Shown here piece after piece: positions 18,073-25,730 of a stretch of 45,077 bases of DNA. Numbering within the stretch: position 1 is the stretch's first letter; every line of letters begins with the position of its first letter. The DNA is from Deltaproteobacteria bacterium (GTDB lineage Bacteria > Myxococcota_A > UBA9160 > UBA6930): NCBI GenBank assembly GCA_029261815.1, contig JAJDAQ010000176.1, forward strand, positions 1 to 45,077. Direction: 5' to 3'. The position numbers were made by a program, and so were the translations under genes. A model generated the notes under the pieces. That model did no database searches and had not been told where the DNA came from. It worked only from the letters and a program-made list of their open reading frames with translations.

Positions 18073-19254
18073 CTAGCTCAGTTGGCTGCGGTCGTACTCG
18101 AGGATCGTGCGGGCGATGATCAGGTTCTGGATCTGGCCCGTGCCTTCGTAGATGTCCGTGATCCGTACGTCGCGGAACCACTTCTCGAGCAGGTGCTCGC
18201 GGCTCGCGCCCATCGGCCCGAGCAACTCGATGCAGCCCTGGGTAATGGTGCGCACCGCGGAACCGCCCTTGGCCTTCGAGATCGAGGCCTCCAGGTTGTT
18301 CGGCTCTCCCTGGTCGGACAGGTAGGCCGCGTGGAGCACCGTCAGTTCGGCGGCCTCCTGCAGCGCTTCGAGCGACTGGAACTTCGCCGCAGCTGCGGAG
18401 AGACCATGGACGTCGGCTCCATAGGAGAGGTCGATGCCAGCGCCTTCCAGCTGCTCGCGAGTGAAGTCGAGGCTTGCCTTCGACATGCCCAGCCCGAACG
18501 CGGCCGTCATCGGTCGCGTCATGTTGAACGTCTTCATGACGCCGCGGAAACCGCCCGAGCCGGCCTTCGGAATCTCTTCCTTGCCGCCAAGCAGGTTCTC
18601 TCGCGGAATCCGGCAGTCCGTAAAGACGTACGTCGCGGTGTCATCTGCGCGAATGCCGAGCTTCTTCTCCTTGTGGGAGACCTGGAAGCCGGGCGCGCCC
18701 TTCTCGACGAGGAATGACTTGATGCCAGCGCGGCCGGCACTGCGATCGAGCGTGGCCCACATGACGACGCCGTCGCTGCGGCAACCCGTGGTGACGAAGA
18801 TCTTCTCGCCGTTCAGCACCCATTCGTTGGTTTCTTCGTCGAGGACGGCCGTCGTTTGCACGAGCGACGGATCCGAGCCGCAACCAGGCTCGGTAATCGC
18901 CATCGAGAGCAGCAGACCGCCCCACTTCGTACGCTGCTCTTCGGTGCCCGAGGCGCCGAGGGCGGCGTTGCCGAGGCCGACGCCCCGTCCCTTGCGCATG
19001 CGAACGGAGTAGTCGCCCCAGTTCTCGGCCATCGTGATCAGCATGCCGATCACGCTCTGGCCCGAGTCTTCCGACGTGCGGCCGGCCATCATCGACCAGG
19101 CGCCCGGGTAGTCGTCCGCTTCGTCGAGCGCTTCCGGCGGGAACTCGGCTTCGTTCTCGTCGTAGTAGCGCGCGTACTTTCGGGCCACGAGCGCCTCGGT
19201 GCGCACGTAGTCGAGCATCTTCTTGTCGTTATCGGAAAGGTTGAAGTCGATCAT
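18073..19254 (-). CDS. Acyl-CoA dehydrogenase (catalytic-type subunit)
   Basis: The 393-residue flavoprotein oxidises acyl-CoA to 2-enoyl-CoA. The FAD/substrate region MAITEPGCGSD is present, as is the C-terminal IYEGTGQIQ, whose Glu (residue 370) fits the catalytic base. The start ATG has AAGGAGAA upstream. It follows the other acyl-CoA dehydrogenase gene by 13 nt in an apparent operon, probably with the HxlR-SCP2 gene. Because its partner lacks this glutamate, the two may form an alpha2beta2 complex like the mycobacterial ChsE proteins of cholesterol side-chain breakdown. The substrate cannot be read from sequence. Confidence 0.92.
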   Translation of the reverse strand: MIDFNLSDNDKKMLDYVRTEALVARKYARYYDENEAEFPPEALDEADDYPGAWSMMAGRTSEDSGQSVIGMLITMAENWGDYSVRMRKGRGVGLGNAALGASGTEEQRTKWGGLLLSMAITEPGCGSDPSLVQTTAVLDEETNEWVLNGEKIFVTTGCRSDGVVMWATLDRSAGRAGIKSFLVEKGAPGFQVSHKEKKLGIRADDTATYVFTDCRIPRENLLGGKEEIPKAGSGGFRGVMKTFNMTRPMTAAFGLGMSKASLDFTREQLEGAGIDLSYGADVHGLSAAAAKFQSLEALQEAAELTVLHAAYLSDQGEPNNLEASISKAKGGSAVRTITQGCIELLGPMGASREHLLEKWFRDVRITDIYEGTGQIQNLIIARTILEYDRSQLS

Positions 19255-19267
19255 GTCGTTCTTCTCC

Positions 19268-20383
19268 TTAGACTGCGGCCACGGCGTCGAGCACCGTGAG
19301 GGTTCGTGCGGCGCGGTACCAGAGCTCCACCGGGTGTTCCCGGATGAAGCCGTGTCCTCCGAGGACCTGAAGGCCGTTGTCGGCAATCTTCATGCACTCG
19401 CGCGCGGTGTAGGTGGATGCGAATAGCGCCGGCTGGGTCGCGTCTTCGAGCGACTCGAGCGCGGCTGCGGCCTTCCACGTCAGCCACCGCATGCTGTTCA
19501 CTTCGATCTCCATGTCGGAGAGTGTGAACGCGATGGCCTGCTTCTGCGCAATCGCTTCACCGAATGCGTGCCGATCCTTGGCATACGGAATGGCGTATTC
19601 CTTGACCGCGCGGGAGACACCCACGCGAAGCGCGGCCGAAGCCGTTCGCATCTGGGCGATGAGTCGTGCTCCGTCAATCCCGTCGGATCCGCCCAAGCGG
19701 GCTTCTGCCGGGAGTTCGACCTGTTCGAGCGTGAGCGCCACCGTCGGCAGTGCCTTCATGCCGAGGTTCTTCTCGACCTCGGAAATCGTCAGGCCTGCAG
19801 CGTCGCGCGGGACGATGAACGCGTCGATCGCGTCGAGCCCGGTTCCGGTCGCCTGTTCGGTGCGGGCGAGGACCAGGAACTGCTCCGCACGGTCGCCGAG
19901 CACAACGAAGTGCTTGCGGCCCGACAGCACGAAGCCGTCACCCTTGGCCTGCGCCGTCGTCTGCAGGTTCGCGACGTCGAAAACCGGCGACGGTTCCGCA
20001 ACGGCCACAGTGGCGGCCGCGAACTTGTCGCCGCAGAAGCGCGGCAGATGCGCCTGCTTCTGATCGTCGGTCCCAAAGTCGTTGATCGCGAAGGCGAAGA
20101 GCGAAGGCGCGGTCGCCGCGATCGCCATCGCCGGGTCGCCGAACGCCAGTTCTTCGAGAATGATTGCGTTGGTGATCGGAGAGCGGGCTTCGCCCCCTCC
20201 ACCGACGGATTCGGGAAGCTGCGTACTCGTCAGACCGAGTTCCCAGACGGTATTCAGCACGTCCGCGGGCAACGCACTCTCTTCGTCCGCATCGCGGGCG
20301 GCTTCGCGGAAGATATCGACCGCGAATTCCCGCATCGCCTCGCGGACGACCTCTTGCTCTTCGGTCAAGCCGAATGAGATCAT
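19268..20383 (-). CDS. Acyl-CoA dehydrogenase family protein lacking the C-terminal catalytic motif
   Basis: The 371-residue protein has the acyl-CoA dehydrogenase fold, with AVAEPSPVFD in the FAD region and the C-terminal GGHGFIREHPVELWYR. Where active paralogues continue with IYEGT, this one reads RTLTVLDAVAAV and stops, so the usual catalytic Glu is absent and the chain is shorter. The start ATG has an AAGGAG site (the frame is open further upstream without similarity). The likely role is the non-catalytic, FAD-sharing partner of the neighbouring dehydrogenase; alternatively it is degenerate. Confidence 0.9.
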   Translation of the reverse strand: MISFGLTEEQEVVREAMREFAVDIFREAARDADEESALPADVLNTVWELGLTSTQLPESVGGGGEARSPITNAIILEELAFGDPAMAIAATAPSLFAFAINDFGTDDQKQAHLPRFCGDKFAAATVAVAEPSPVFDVANLQTTAQAKGDGFVLSGRKHFVVLGDRAEQFLVLARTEQATGTGLDAIDAFIVPRDAAGLTISEVEKNLGMKALPTVALTLEQVELPAEARLGGSDGIDGARLIAQMRTASAALRVGVSRAVKEYAIPYAKDRHAFGEAIAQKQAIAFTLSDMEIEVNSMRWLTWKAAAALESLEDATQPALFASTYTARECMKIADNGLQVLGGHGFIREHPVELWYRAARTLTVLDAVAAV

Positions 20384-20436
20384 GGAGTTCTCCTTGTTAG
20401 GGGCAGGAAAGCCGAGTGGCCGCAACGCGCGGTGGC

Positions 20437-21174
20437 TCAGCCATCCTCTGGGGTCAACGCATCCCTTCCGAGATGCGCCACCTGGTGGAAGTAATGGTCC
20501 ATCGCTTCGCGGCCGCCCTCTTTCGTGAGCAGACCGCGTTTCGTTGCATCGCGGGCGTCGACGAGACCGAGCGCGACGCCACACCAGATCCGGGCGTCAG
20601 CCGTGTAGCGCACGTCGGCATTGGCGGCGAAACCGGCCTCGACGCGACAACTGCCGCGGTCGATCGTCACCGCCCAGACGCCGCCACCGTCGCCTTCGAG
20701 ACGGATCTCGAAGGTGAGCTGTGCATCCGCGGCGCGCTCTTCGCGCAACAAGAAAGGCAGTGATTCGAGGATCGAGATCGGCGACGTCTCGTCGAAGCGC
20801 CGCATATCCAGGCCGAGTTCTGCGATTGCATGGTGCACGTACCAGCGCGCCACGGCCGCGATGATCGGCTCCAGATCGCGCCCGTTCGCGGTCGCCGCAT
20901 AGCGAGGACGTGCGCCCTCGCCTTCGACGGTCTCGACGAAGCCGGCGTCGGTCAGCTGCTTCAAGCGACCCGACAACACGCGCGGCGCGATGCCCGTGCG
21001 CTGGCGGAGTTGCTGGAAACCCTGCGGCCCTGCCAGCAGATGGCGCACGATCACGAGCGACCATTTGTCGCCGAGCCAATCGAGTGCCCGTGCGACGGGG
21101 TCAAAGACCTCGCCGGGACGGGGGATGGCGGCGGAACGCGTCGCCTCCAGGGAAGTCGAGTTCTCCCGGGGCAT
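20437..21174 (-). CDS. HxlR-type winged-helix regulator fused to an SCP2 sterol-carrier domain
   Basis: The 245-residue protein has an HxlR-like winged helix (about residues 22-110; LGDKWSLVIVRHLLAGPQGF then RVLSGRLKQLTDAGFVE). A second half (about residues 130-240) resembles the SCP2 lipid-binding fold and could sense a fatty-acyl or sterol ligand. It sits 53 nt before the two acyl-CoA dehydrogenase genes, on the same strand, and probably controls them. A 19 bp palindrome lies 6 nt before its ATG and overlaps the likely promoter, which suggests autoregulation. No ribosome site precedes the ATG. Confidence 0.82.
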   Translation of the reverse strand: MPRENSTSLEATRSAAIPRPGEVFDPVARALDWLGDKWSLVIVRHLLAGPQGFQQLRQRTGIAPRVLSGRLKQLTDAGFVETVEGEGARPRYAATANGRDLEPIIAAVARWYVHHAIAELGLDMRRFDETSPISILESLPFLLREERAADAQLTFEIRLEGDGGGVWAVTIDRGSCRVEAGFAANADVRYTADARIWCGVALGLVDARDATKRGLLTKEGGREAMDHYFHQVAHLGRDALTPEDG

Positions 21175-21180
21175 TGAGGG

Positions 21181-21212
21181 GAGTATCTATCAGATACTCA
21201 ATCGGGTTCCAA
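21181..21212 (-). promoter_or_regulatory. Promoter and palindromic operator of the HxlR-SCP2 gene
   Basis: GAGTATCTATCAGATACTC (21181-21199) is a perfect palindrome with 8 bp arms and a 3 nt centre. On the minus strand TTGGAA (21207-21212) and TAGATA (21184-21189) are 17 bp apart, with TAGATA nine bases before the ATG. A bound regulator would cover the -10 region. RNA would start at or next to the start codon. Confidence 0.6.
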
Positions 21213-21270
21213 GGGGAGACTGGGAGTCAGGTTGAGTTTGTAGGACTGGGGGTTCGAGGAGGCCACGGCA

Positions 21271-21287
21271 GGGCCGCTGCGCGGCCC
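21271..21287 (-). terminator. Hairpin 3' of rnpB
   Basis: GGGCCGC and GCGGCCC form a perfect 7 bp stem with a 3 nt loop, 16 nt beyond the RNase P RNA end. A CTTTTCT run lies before, not after, the stem, so it is only a weak terminator candidate; it could also help 3' processing. Confidence 0.35.
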
Positions 21288-21302
21288 GATTCGAGAAAAG
21301 AG

Positions 21303-21736
21303 GTCGGAGGTGGACTGTAAGCCGGGTTCTGTTCCCTCGGGGAATCGCTTCCGTCGAGGGTGAGGACCATTCCTCTAGGCCCGCTGTTGCCAGCGGGCTC
21401 GAGCACGCTCACCCGGACGCCCGGACCCGAAGATCCCGAGGCGGGTCACCCCATTGGACGTCCCTATTCACGCTTGCACCAGGAGGGGTTTGCCCCGCCG
21501 CCGGTCACCCGGCTGTCGCGCGTGGGCTCTTACCCCACGATTTCACCCTTACCTGCTCTCCGCCGCTTGCCCCTCTCAGGGCGCCCGGCCTCAACGAACA
21601 TCGGCGGTATCGTTTCTGCGGCACTTTCCCTCGGGTTGCCCCGGGTCGCCGTTAACGACCTCCCTGCCCTGTGGTGCCCGGACTTTCCTCCCGTGGACGA
21701 TCCCGCCCACCGGCGGCCCTCCGTCCACCTCCGACC
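21303..21736 (-). ncRNA. rnpB: RNase P RNA (bacterial type A)
   Basis: This is the catalytic RNA that removes 5' leaders from pre-tRNAs. On the minus strand the 5' region has GAGGAAAGTCCGGGC, the middle has GGGGTAAGAGCCCAC, and the 3' end has ACAGAACCCGGCTTACAG, all conserved in bacterial RNase P RNAs. The ends pair as helix P1: GTCGGAGGTGGAC (21735-21723) with GTCCACCTCCGAC (21315-21303). Length is about 434 nt, slightly longer than E. coli. Several open frames across this region are shadows of the RNA. Confidence 0.96.
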
Positions 21737-21749
21737 GTGGACGAGGATA
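21737..21749 (-). promoter_or_regulatory. TATCCT -10 element of rnpB
   Basis: TATCCT (complement of 21744-21749) ends seven bases before G21736, the first base of the P1 helix strand region. Since mature RNase P RNA usually starts near its transcription start, this calibrates the -10-to-start distance for the window. It lies in the 20 nt gap after the upstream gene. Confidence 0.55.
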
Positions 21750-21756
21750 GGGCTTG

Positions 21757-22821
21757 TTAGCCCGGGATCGAGCGCCGGTGGCATTGCACGAGACGACGGC
21801 GGTCGGGGTCATACCCGTCCCACTTGGCAGCCGGCAGTTCCTCGCGCGCCACGGGCGCGAAACCGTTTCGCGCGAAGAACGCGCTGACGCGGTCGCTCGT
21901 GGTGCAGGCAAAGACCGCCTGGTACCCGATCGCGTGGGCGCGCTCGCAAGCGAAGTCCACCAGGTAGGGTCCGATCCCTTCGCCCAGGAAACGTGTGAGG
22001 GTGTAGAGGCAAGACACTTCGCCCGCCTCCGGCCCGAGCGGCAACAGGGAGCCGAGGCCGGCCAGGTGTCGATCCTCGACGAAGGCGCCGAAACCACCTG
22101 CCAGCACCTGGTCGATCTGCGCCGATGTCCGGGGCGCCAGGTATCCCTCGGAGACACCCCGCGTGATCAGGTCGGAGGCTGCATCGAAATCGTCGATCGT
22201 CAGCCGACGGACGCGGATGTAGCGGTCCCGGGTGAAGAGCGTGCCCACCCCGGCATACGTGAAGAGTTCGGCGTCGAGTCCTGTCGGCGCGCACACATTG
22301 ACGGCCGGAACCCCGGCTTCGAGCATCGCACTGACTTCGCGCCAAAGCGCCAGCCGGTCCTGCGTGGCCAGATGCTCGGCCGGCGCACGAACGAACGCCG
22401 CGAGTTCTTCACCGTGGACGAACGCCTCGCGGCGACCACCGACGGTCCGTAGGCCACCGCCATCGTCGAGCCACACGAGCTTGAACACGCCGAGCCGTGT
22501 CGCCACGGCGCGAACCGCAGCGGCCAGACCGTCCTTGGGAAGCAGTACGCCAATGCGCGAGGCCGCCGACAAGGCCCGCCACGCCTCGCCCTCCAGCCGG
22601 GGATCCGCCGGATCGACCAGGGCCATCGCGCCGAGCCCGCGGAGGACCGTCTCATCTGGCGAGGCCACCACGGCGCGGCCGCCTCCGGCCGCAAGTGCAT
22701 CGAGCACCCCAGCCACCAATGCGACGTCACCCTTCTCGTGGACCAACAACAGTGTGCGACCCCGAAACTCGCGGAGATAGAACTCCCGTTCGGAGAAGCC
22801 TGCGGCCGGTGCGGTGCCCAT
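21757..22821 (-). CDS. N-acetylglutamate synthase-like protein (kinase-like domain plus GNAT)
   Basis: The 354-residue protein resembles ArgA-type N-acetylglutamate synthases: an N-terminal amino-acid-kinase-like half (opening with EREFYLREFRGRTLLLVH) and a C-terminal GNAT half with YTLTRFLGEGIGPYLVDFA as the acetyl-CoA loop and FACTTSDRVSAFFARNGF, close to the FATT-type motif of that family. The expected role is the first step of arginine synthesis, acetyl-CoA plus glutamate. The kinase-like half diverges from active kinases. The frame stays open upstream to 24381, but there it is antisense to the permease gene; the start chosen is the ATG at 22821. It ends 21 nt before rnpB. Confidence 0.7.
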   Translation of the reverse strand: MGTAPAAGFSEREFYLREFRGRTLLLVHEKGDVALVAGVLDALAAGGGRAVVASPDETVLRGLGAMALVDPADPRLEGEAWRALSAASRIGVLLPKDGLAAAVRAVATRLGVFKLVWLDDGGGLRTVGGRREAFVHGEELAAFVRAPAEHLATQDRLALWREVSAMLEAGVPAVNVCAPTGLDAELFTYAGVGTLFTRDRYIRVRRLTIDDFDAASDLITRGVSEGYLAPRTSAQIDQVLAGGFGAFVEDRHLAGLGSLLPLGPEAGEVSCLYTLTRFLGEGIGPYLVDFACERAHAIGYQAVFACTTSDRVSAFFARNGFAPVAREELPAAKWDGYDPDRRRLVQCHRRSIPG

Positions 22822-22844
22822 GCGCGCATTCTCGCGGATCCCTT

Positions 22845-22865
22845 CGGCGACCGGTATGGTCGCCG
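22845..22865. promoter_or_regulatory. Palindrome between divergent NAGS-like and permease genes
   Basis: CGGCGACC and GGTCGCCG form perfect 8 bp arms around GGTAT. The 48 bp region separates two divergent starts, and the right arm ends 4 nt before the permease ATG. The TATGGT hexamer (22855-22860) overlaps it and ends nine bases before that ATG with no ribosome site between. It may be an operator or an initiation-region hairpin. Confidence 0.5.
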
Positions 22866-22869
22866 CGTC

Positions 22870-24639
22870 ATGGAACCCGAAGGCTGGTACACCCTGGCCA
22901 TCGTGGCCCTGATGATCATCGCGCTCGCGCGCGAGATCGCGGGCCCAGATCTCATCATGATGGCCGGTCTGTTCGCGCTCGCGGCGCCCGGAATCCTGAC
23001 GCCGGCCGAGACGTTTGCGGGCTTCGCAAACCCGGCCGTGGCGTCCATCGGCGCCCTCTTCATCGTCTCCGCCGGACTGCGGGAAACCGGGCTCCTCGAA
23101 GCCTTCGCACTGCGGCTCTTCGGTGGCGCACGGAACGCGACCGGCGTGTTGATCCGGATGTGTCCGCCGATGGCGTTGTTCTCGGCGTTCCTCAACAACG
23201 CCCCGATCGTGGCGATGATGACCCCGGTCGTCATCGACTGGGCCGACCGGAACGGGCGCTCGGCCTCGCGCTTCTTGATCCCACTCTCGTATTCGACGGT
23301 TCTGGGCTCGGTGCTCACCGTGATCGGCACGAGCGTCAACCTGATGGTGGCCGGCCTCCTCGTCGAAAACGGCATGGCCCCGATGGGGTTCTTCGAGCTG
23401 CTCCCCATCGGCCTTCCGATCGCAGTCGTTGGCCTGCTCTACATCATCTTCGTAGCGCCGCGTTGGATCCCTTCGCGCCGCGAGGCCGGCGACGAACTCG
23501 GCGACCGGCGGCGCGAATACACCGCCGCCATGCGGGTCGATCCGGGCTGCCGGCTGATCGGCCAGAGCGTCGAAGAGGCTGGCCTGCGCCAGCTCCAGGG
23601 CTTGTTCCTTGTCGAGATCGACCGGGGCGGCCAGACGATCACACCGGTCGGTCCTGACCACGTGATCGAGTCTGGCGACCGCCTGGTGTTTGCCGGCGTC
23701 GTGGCCACGATCGTGGACCTGCAGCGGATTCCGGGCCTGGTTCCCGATGCGGACGAACCGGGTGCCATCGACAACGACCCCGAGCGCCGGCTGATGGAGG
23801 CGGTGGTTTCGAGTTCCTCCCCGCTGATCGGCCGCAGCATTCGCGACGCCGCATTCCGGACGACCTACGACGCAGCCGTCGTCGCCGTCCACCGCAATGG
23901 CGAGCGCGTGAGCGGCAAGATCGGCGAGATCGTGTTGCGGCCGGGCGACACGCTGCTCTTGCAGACGGCCCCGGGCTTCCTTCGCGCGCACCGCAACAGC
24001 CCGGACTTCTATCTCGTCAGCGAACTGGGCTCGGGTGCTGGCCCGCGGACGGAAAAGGGTGGGATCGCGGTCGCGATCCTGCTCGCGATGGTGGTCGTGG
24101 CCGCACTCGGCCTGCTGCCGATCTCGATCGCGGCTTTCCTGGCGGCCGGCGCCCTCGTCGCCACGCGTTGCATCAACGGCTCGATGGCACGCCAGTCCGT
24201 GGCGTGGTCCGTTCTCGTGGTCATCGGCGCCGGTTTCGGAATTGCGCTCGCCATGCAAAAGACCGGGGCCGCCGACTTCGTAGCCGGAGGCCTGGTGGCA
24301 ACAGCAGGCGGCCTGGGGCCGCTCGCAACCCTCGCGGCCATCTACGCGACCACCGTGCTCCTCTCGGAGCTCCTCCACCACAACGCCTCAGCCGCGATCA
24401 TGGTGCCCATCGCGCTGGCCACCGCAACCGAGATCGGTGCCGATCCGCGCACCTTCGTGCTGACGGTCGCGATCGGTGCGACGTGCGCGTTCGCCAACCC
24501 GGTGACGTACCAGGCACACCTGATCGTCTACGGCCCAGGTGGCTATCGCTTCGGAGACTTCGTGCGCGTCGGCCTCCCGCTCGACCTGATTGCGGGCGCG
24601 GTGGCACTGACGGTTCTGCCGATGGTCTGGGGCCTCTAG
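22870..24639 (+). CDS. SLC13-type permease with two TrkA-C (RCK-C) domains
   Basis: The 589-residue inner-membrane protein resembles sodium-coupled anion symporters (SLC13/ArsB-like fold). Multiple membrane helices surround two cytosolic TrkA-C domains (about residues 216-390). The motif SAFLNNAPIVAMMTPVV and, in the second half, LLHHNASAAIMVPIALA fit the repeated SLC13 signature. The substrate is open; sulfate or a dicarboxylate are typical for this subfamily. The start is the ATG at 22870; an upstream frame extension is antisense to the divergent gene. It converges with the next gene, leaving 36 nt with no obvious terminator. Confidence 0.85.
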   Translation: MEPEGWYTLAIVALMIIALAREIAGPDLIMMAGLFALAAPGILTPAETFAGFANPAVASIGALFIVSAGLRETGLLEAFALRLFGGARNATGVLIRMCPPMALFSAFLNNAPIVAMMTPVVIDWADRNGRSASRFLIPLSYSTVLGSVLTVIGTSVNLMVAGLLVENGMAPMGFFELLPIGLPIAVVGLLYIIFVAPRWIPSRREAGDELGDRRREYTAAMRVDPGCRLIGQSVEEAGLRQLQGLFLVEIDRGGQTITPVGPDHVIESGDRLVFAGVVATIVDLQRIPGLVPDADEPGAIDNDPERRLMEAVVSSSSPLIGRSIRDAAFRTTYDAAVVAVHRNGERVSGKIGEIVLRPGDTLLLQTAPGFLRAHRNSPDFYLVSELGSGAGPRTEKGGIAVAILLAMVVVAALGLLPISIAAFLAAGALVATRCINGSMARQSVAWSVLVVIGAGFGIALAMQKTGAADFVAGGLVATAGGLGPLATLAAIYATTVLLSELLHHNASAAIMVPIALATATEIGADPRTFVLTVAIGATCAFANPVTYQAHLIVYGPGGYRFGDFVRVGLPLDLIAGAVALTVLPMVWGL

Positions 24640-24675
24640 CCGGCGATCGAGAAGAGCGCGGGAGCGCCGCCGCGA

Positions 24676-25662
24676 CTAAGCGCCGCGCACCGCTCGCACC
24701 ACATCGATCACGCGGTCGTGAACTGGACCGCAGGTCGCCACGATTCCGCGGTTCTCGTCGAGGGTACGGCCGTGGCTGAAGTCGAGGTCGTTGCCGTTGA
24801 CGTCGGTCACGCGACCGCCGGCCTCCTCGACGACGATCATGCCGCCGGCGTGGTCCCAGATCTTCTCGCGATAGTCGGCTCGCGTCGGCATGCGCAGATA
24901 GATGGACGCGTCGCCGCGTGCCACTGACGCATACTTGCATTGGCTGTCGATCCGGAACGGCTCCTGGGTGATCCCGAGCTGCTTCGCGATCTCGGCGGCC
25001 TCGCCCTGGTTCGAGTGGCCCGACTCGACGCTCTCGCAGAAGCGCGCCTCTTTCGTGTCCGTGATATCAGAAACGCGGATCGCAGCACCGCCGGTGTCGC
25101 CGCCATCCCACATCGAGTAGAGGCGGGCTCCTCCGCCGCGAACTGCGGCAAACAGTGCGCCCGTCCCACCCTGACCGTCCGGCAGATTCGGGCAGCCGAG
25201 GATGCCGACCTTGACTTCCCCGTCTTCGAGCAGGCCAAGCGCGACCGCGTACTGCTCGCCTCGCAGGAATCCCTTGGTGCCATCGATCGGGTCGAGCGTC
25301 CAATAGCGCGCGGTCGAACCCTCGGCGGCACCGCGATCGATCCAATCGAGGACGGACTCCGCTCCCGGTGCCCCCTCAACTTCGCCCGCAACCTCGCGTA
25401 CGACGGCATCGCGCAGTTCGACCTGGCCGCCCTCGCGCAACTCGGCCGAGCCTTCTTCGCCAACCAGCGGGTCGCCGCCGAACGCCGCTTCGAGCCGCTG
25501 ACAGACGATCGCCTGGCTCGCGAAGTCGGCGACCGTCACCGGGCTCTTGTCCTTCTTTTCGAGCGTCTCGGCCGTGACCAACCGCTGCTGTACCGAGCGG
25601 CACACCCGCGCGGCCGCGCGCACCGCTTCGAGTCCCGCCGTCAGTTCCGCTTCGTACGCCAT
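24676..25662 (-). CDS. HAL2/CysQ-type 3'(2'),5'-bisphosphate nucleotidase (inositol monophosphatase family)
   Basis: The 328-residue metal-dependent phosphatase has LDPIDGTKGFLRGEQYAVALGLL, the core IMPase signature in the form typical of HAL2-like 3'(2'),5'-bisphosphate nucleotidases. It also has the late WDHAGGMIVVEEAGGRVTD motif. The likely substrate is 3'-phosphoadenosine 5'-phosphate, a by-product of sulfate assimilation and sulfonation. The start is the ATG at 25662 with GGAGGAG some 12 nt upstream, a long spacing. It converges on the SLC13 permease gene, which may be sulfate-related; that link is speculative. Confidence 0.88.
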   Translation of the reverse strand: MAYEAELTAGLEAVRAAARVCRSVQQRLVTAETLEKKDKSPVTVADFASQAIVCQRLEAAFGGDPLVGEEGSAELREGGQVELRDAVVREVAGEVEGAPGAESVLDWIDRGAAEGSTARYWTLDPIDGTKGFLRGEQYAVALGLLEDGEVKVGILGCPNLPDGQGGTGALFAAVRGGGARLYSMWDGGDTGGAAIRVSDITDTKEARFCESVESGHSNQGEAAEIAKQLGITQEPFRIDSQCKYASVARGDASIYLRMPTRADYREKIWDHAGGMIVVEEAGGRVTDVNGNDLDFSHGRTLDENRGIVATCGPVHDRVIDVVRAVRGA

Positions 25663-25730
25663 CGCGATCTCATCTCCTCCGCCGTCGGGCGGGGAGCGAT
25701 CATGCCGAACGCGCGGCCGGAGCGCCCGCG

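Noticed and set aside
21360..21887. Open frames across 21360-21887
   Set aside because: They overlap the RNase P RNA, which has unmistakable conserved segments.
22822..24381. Upstream extension of the NAGS-like frame to 874 residues
   Set aside because: The extra part is antisense to the SLC13 permease gene and is low-complexity, rich in Arg, Asp and His.
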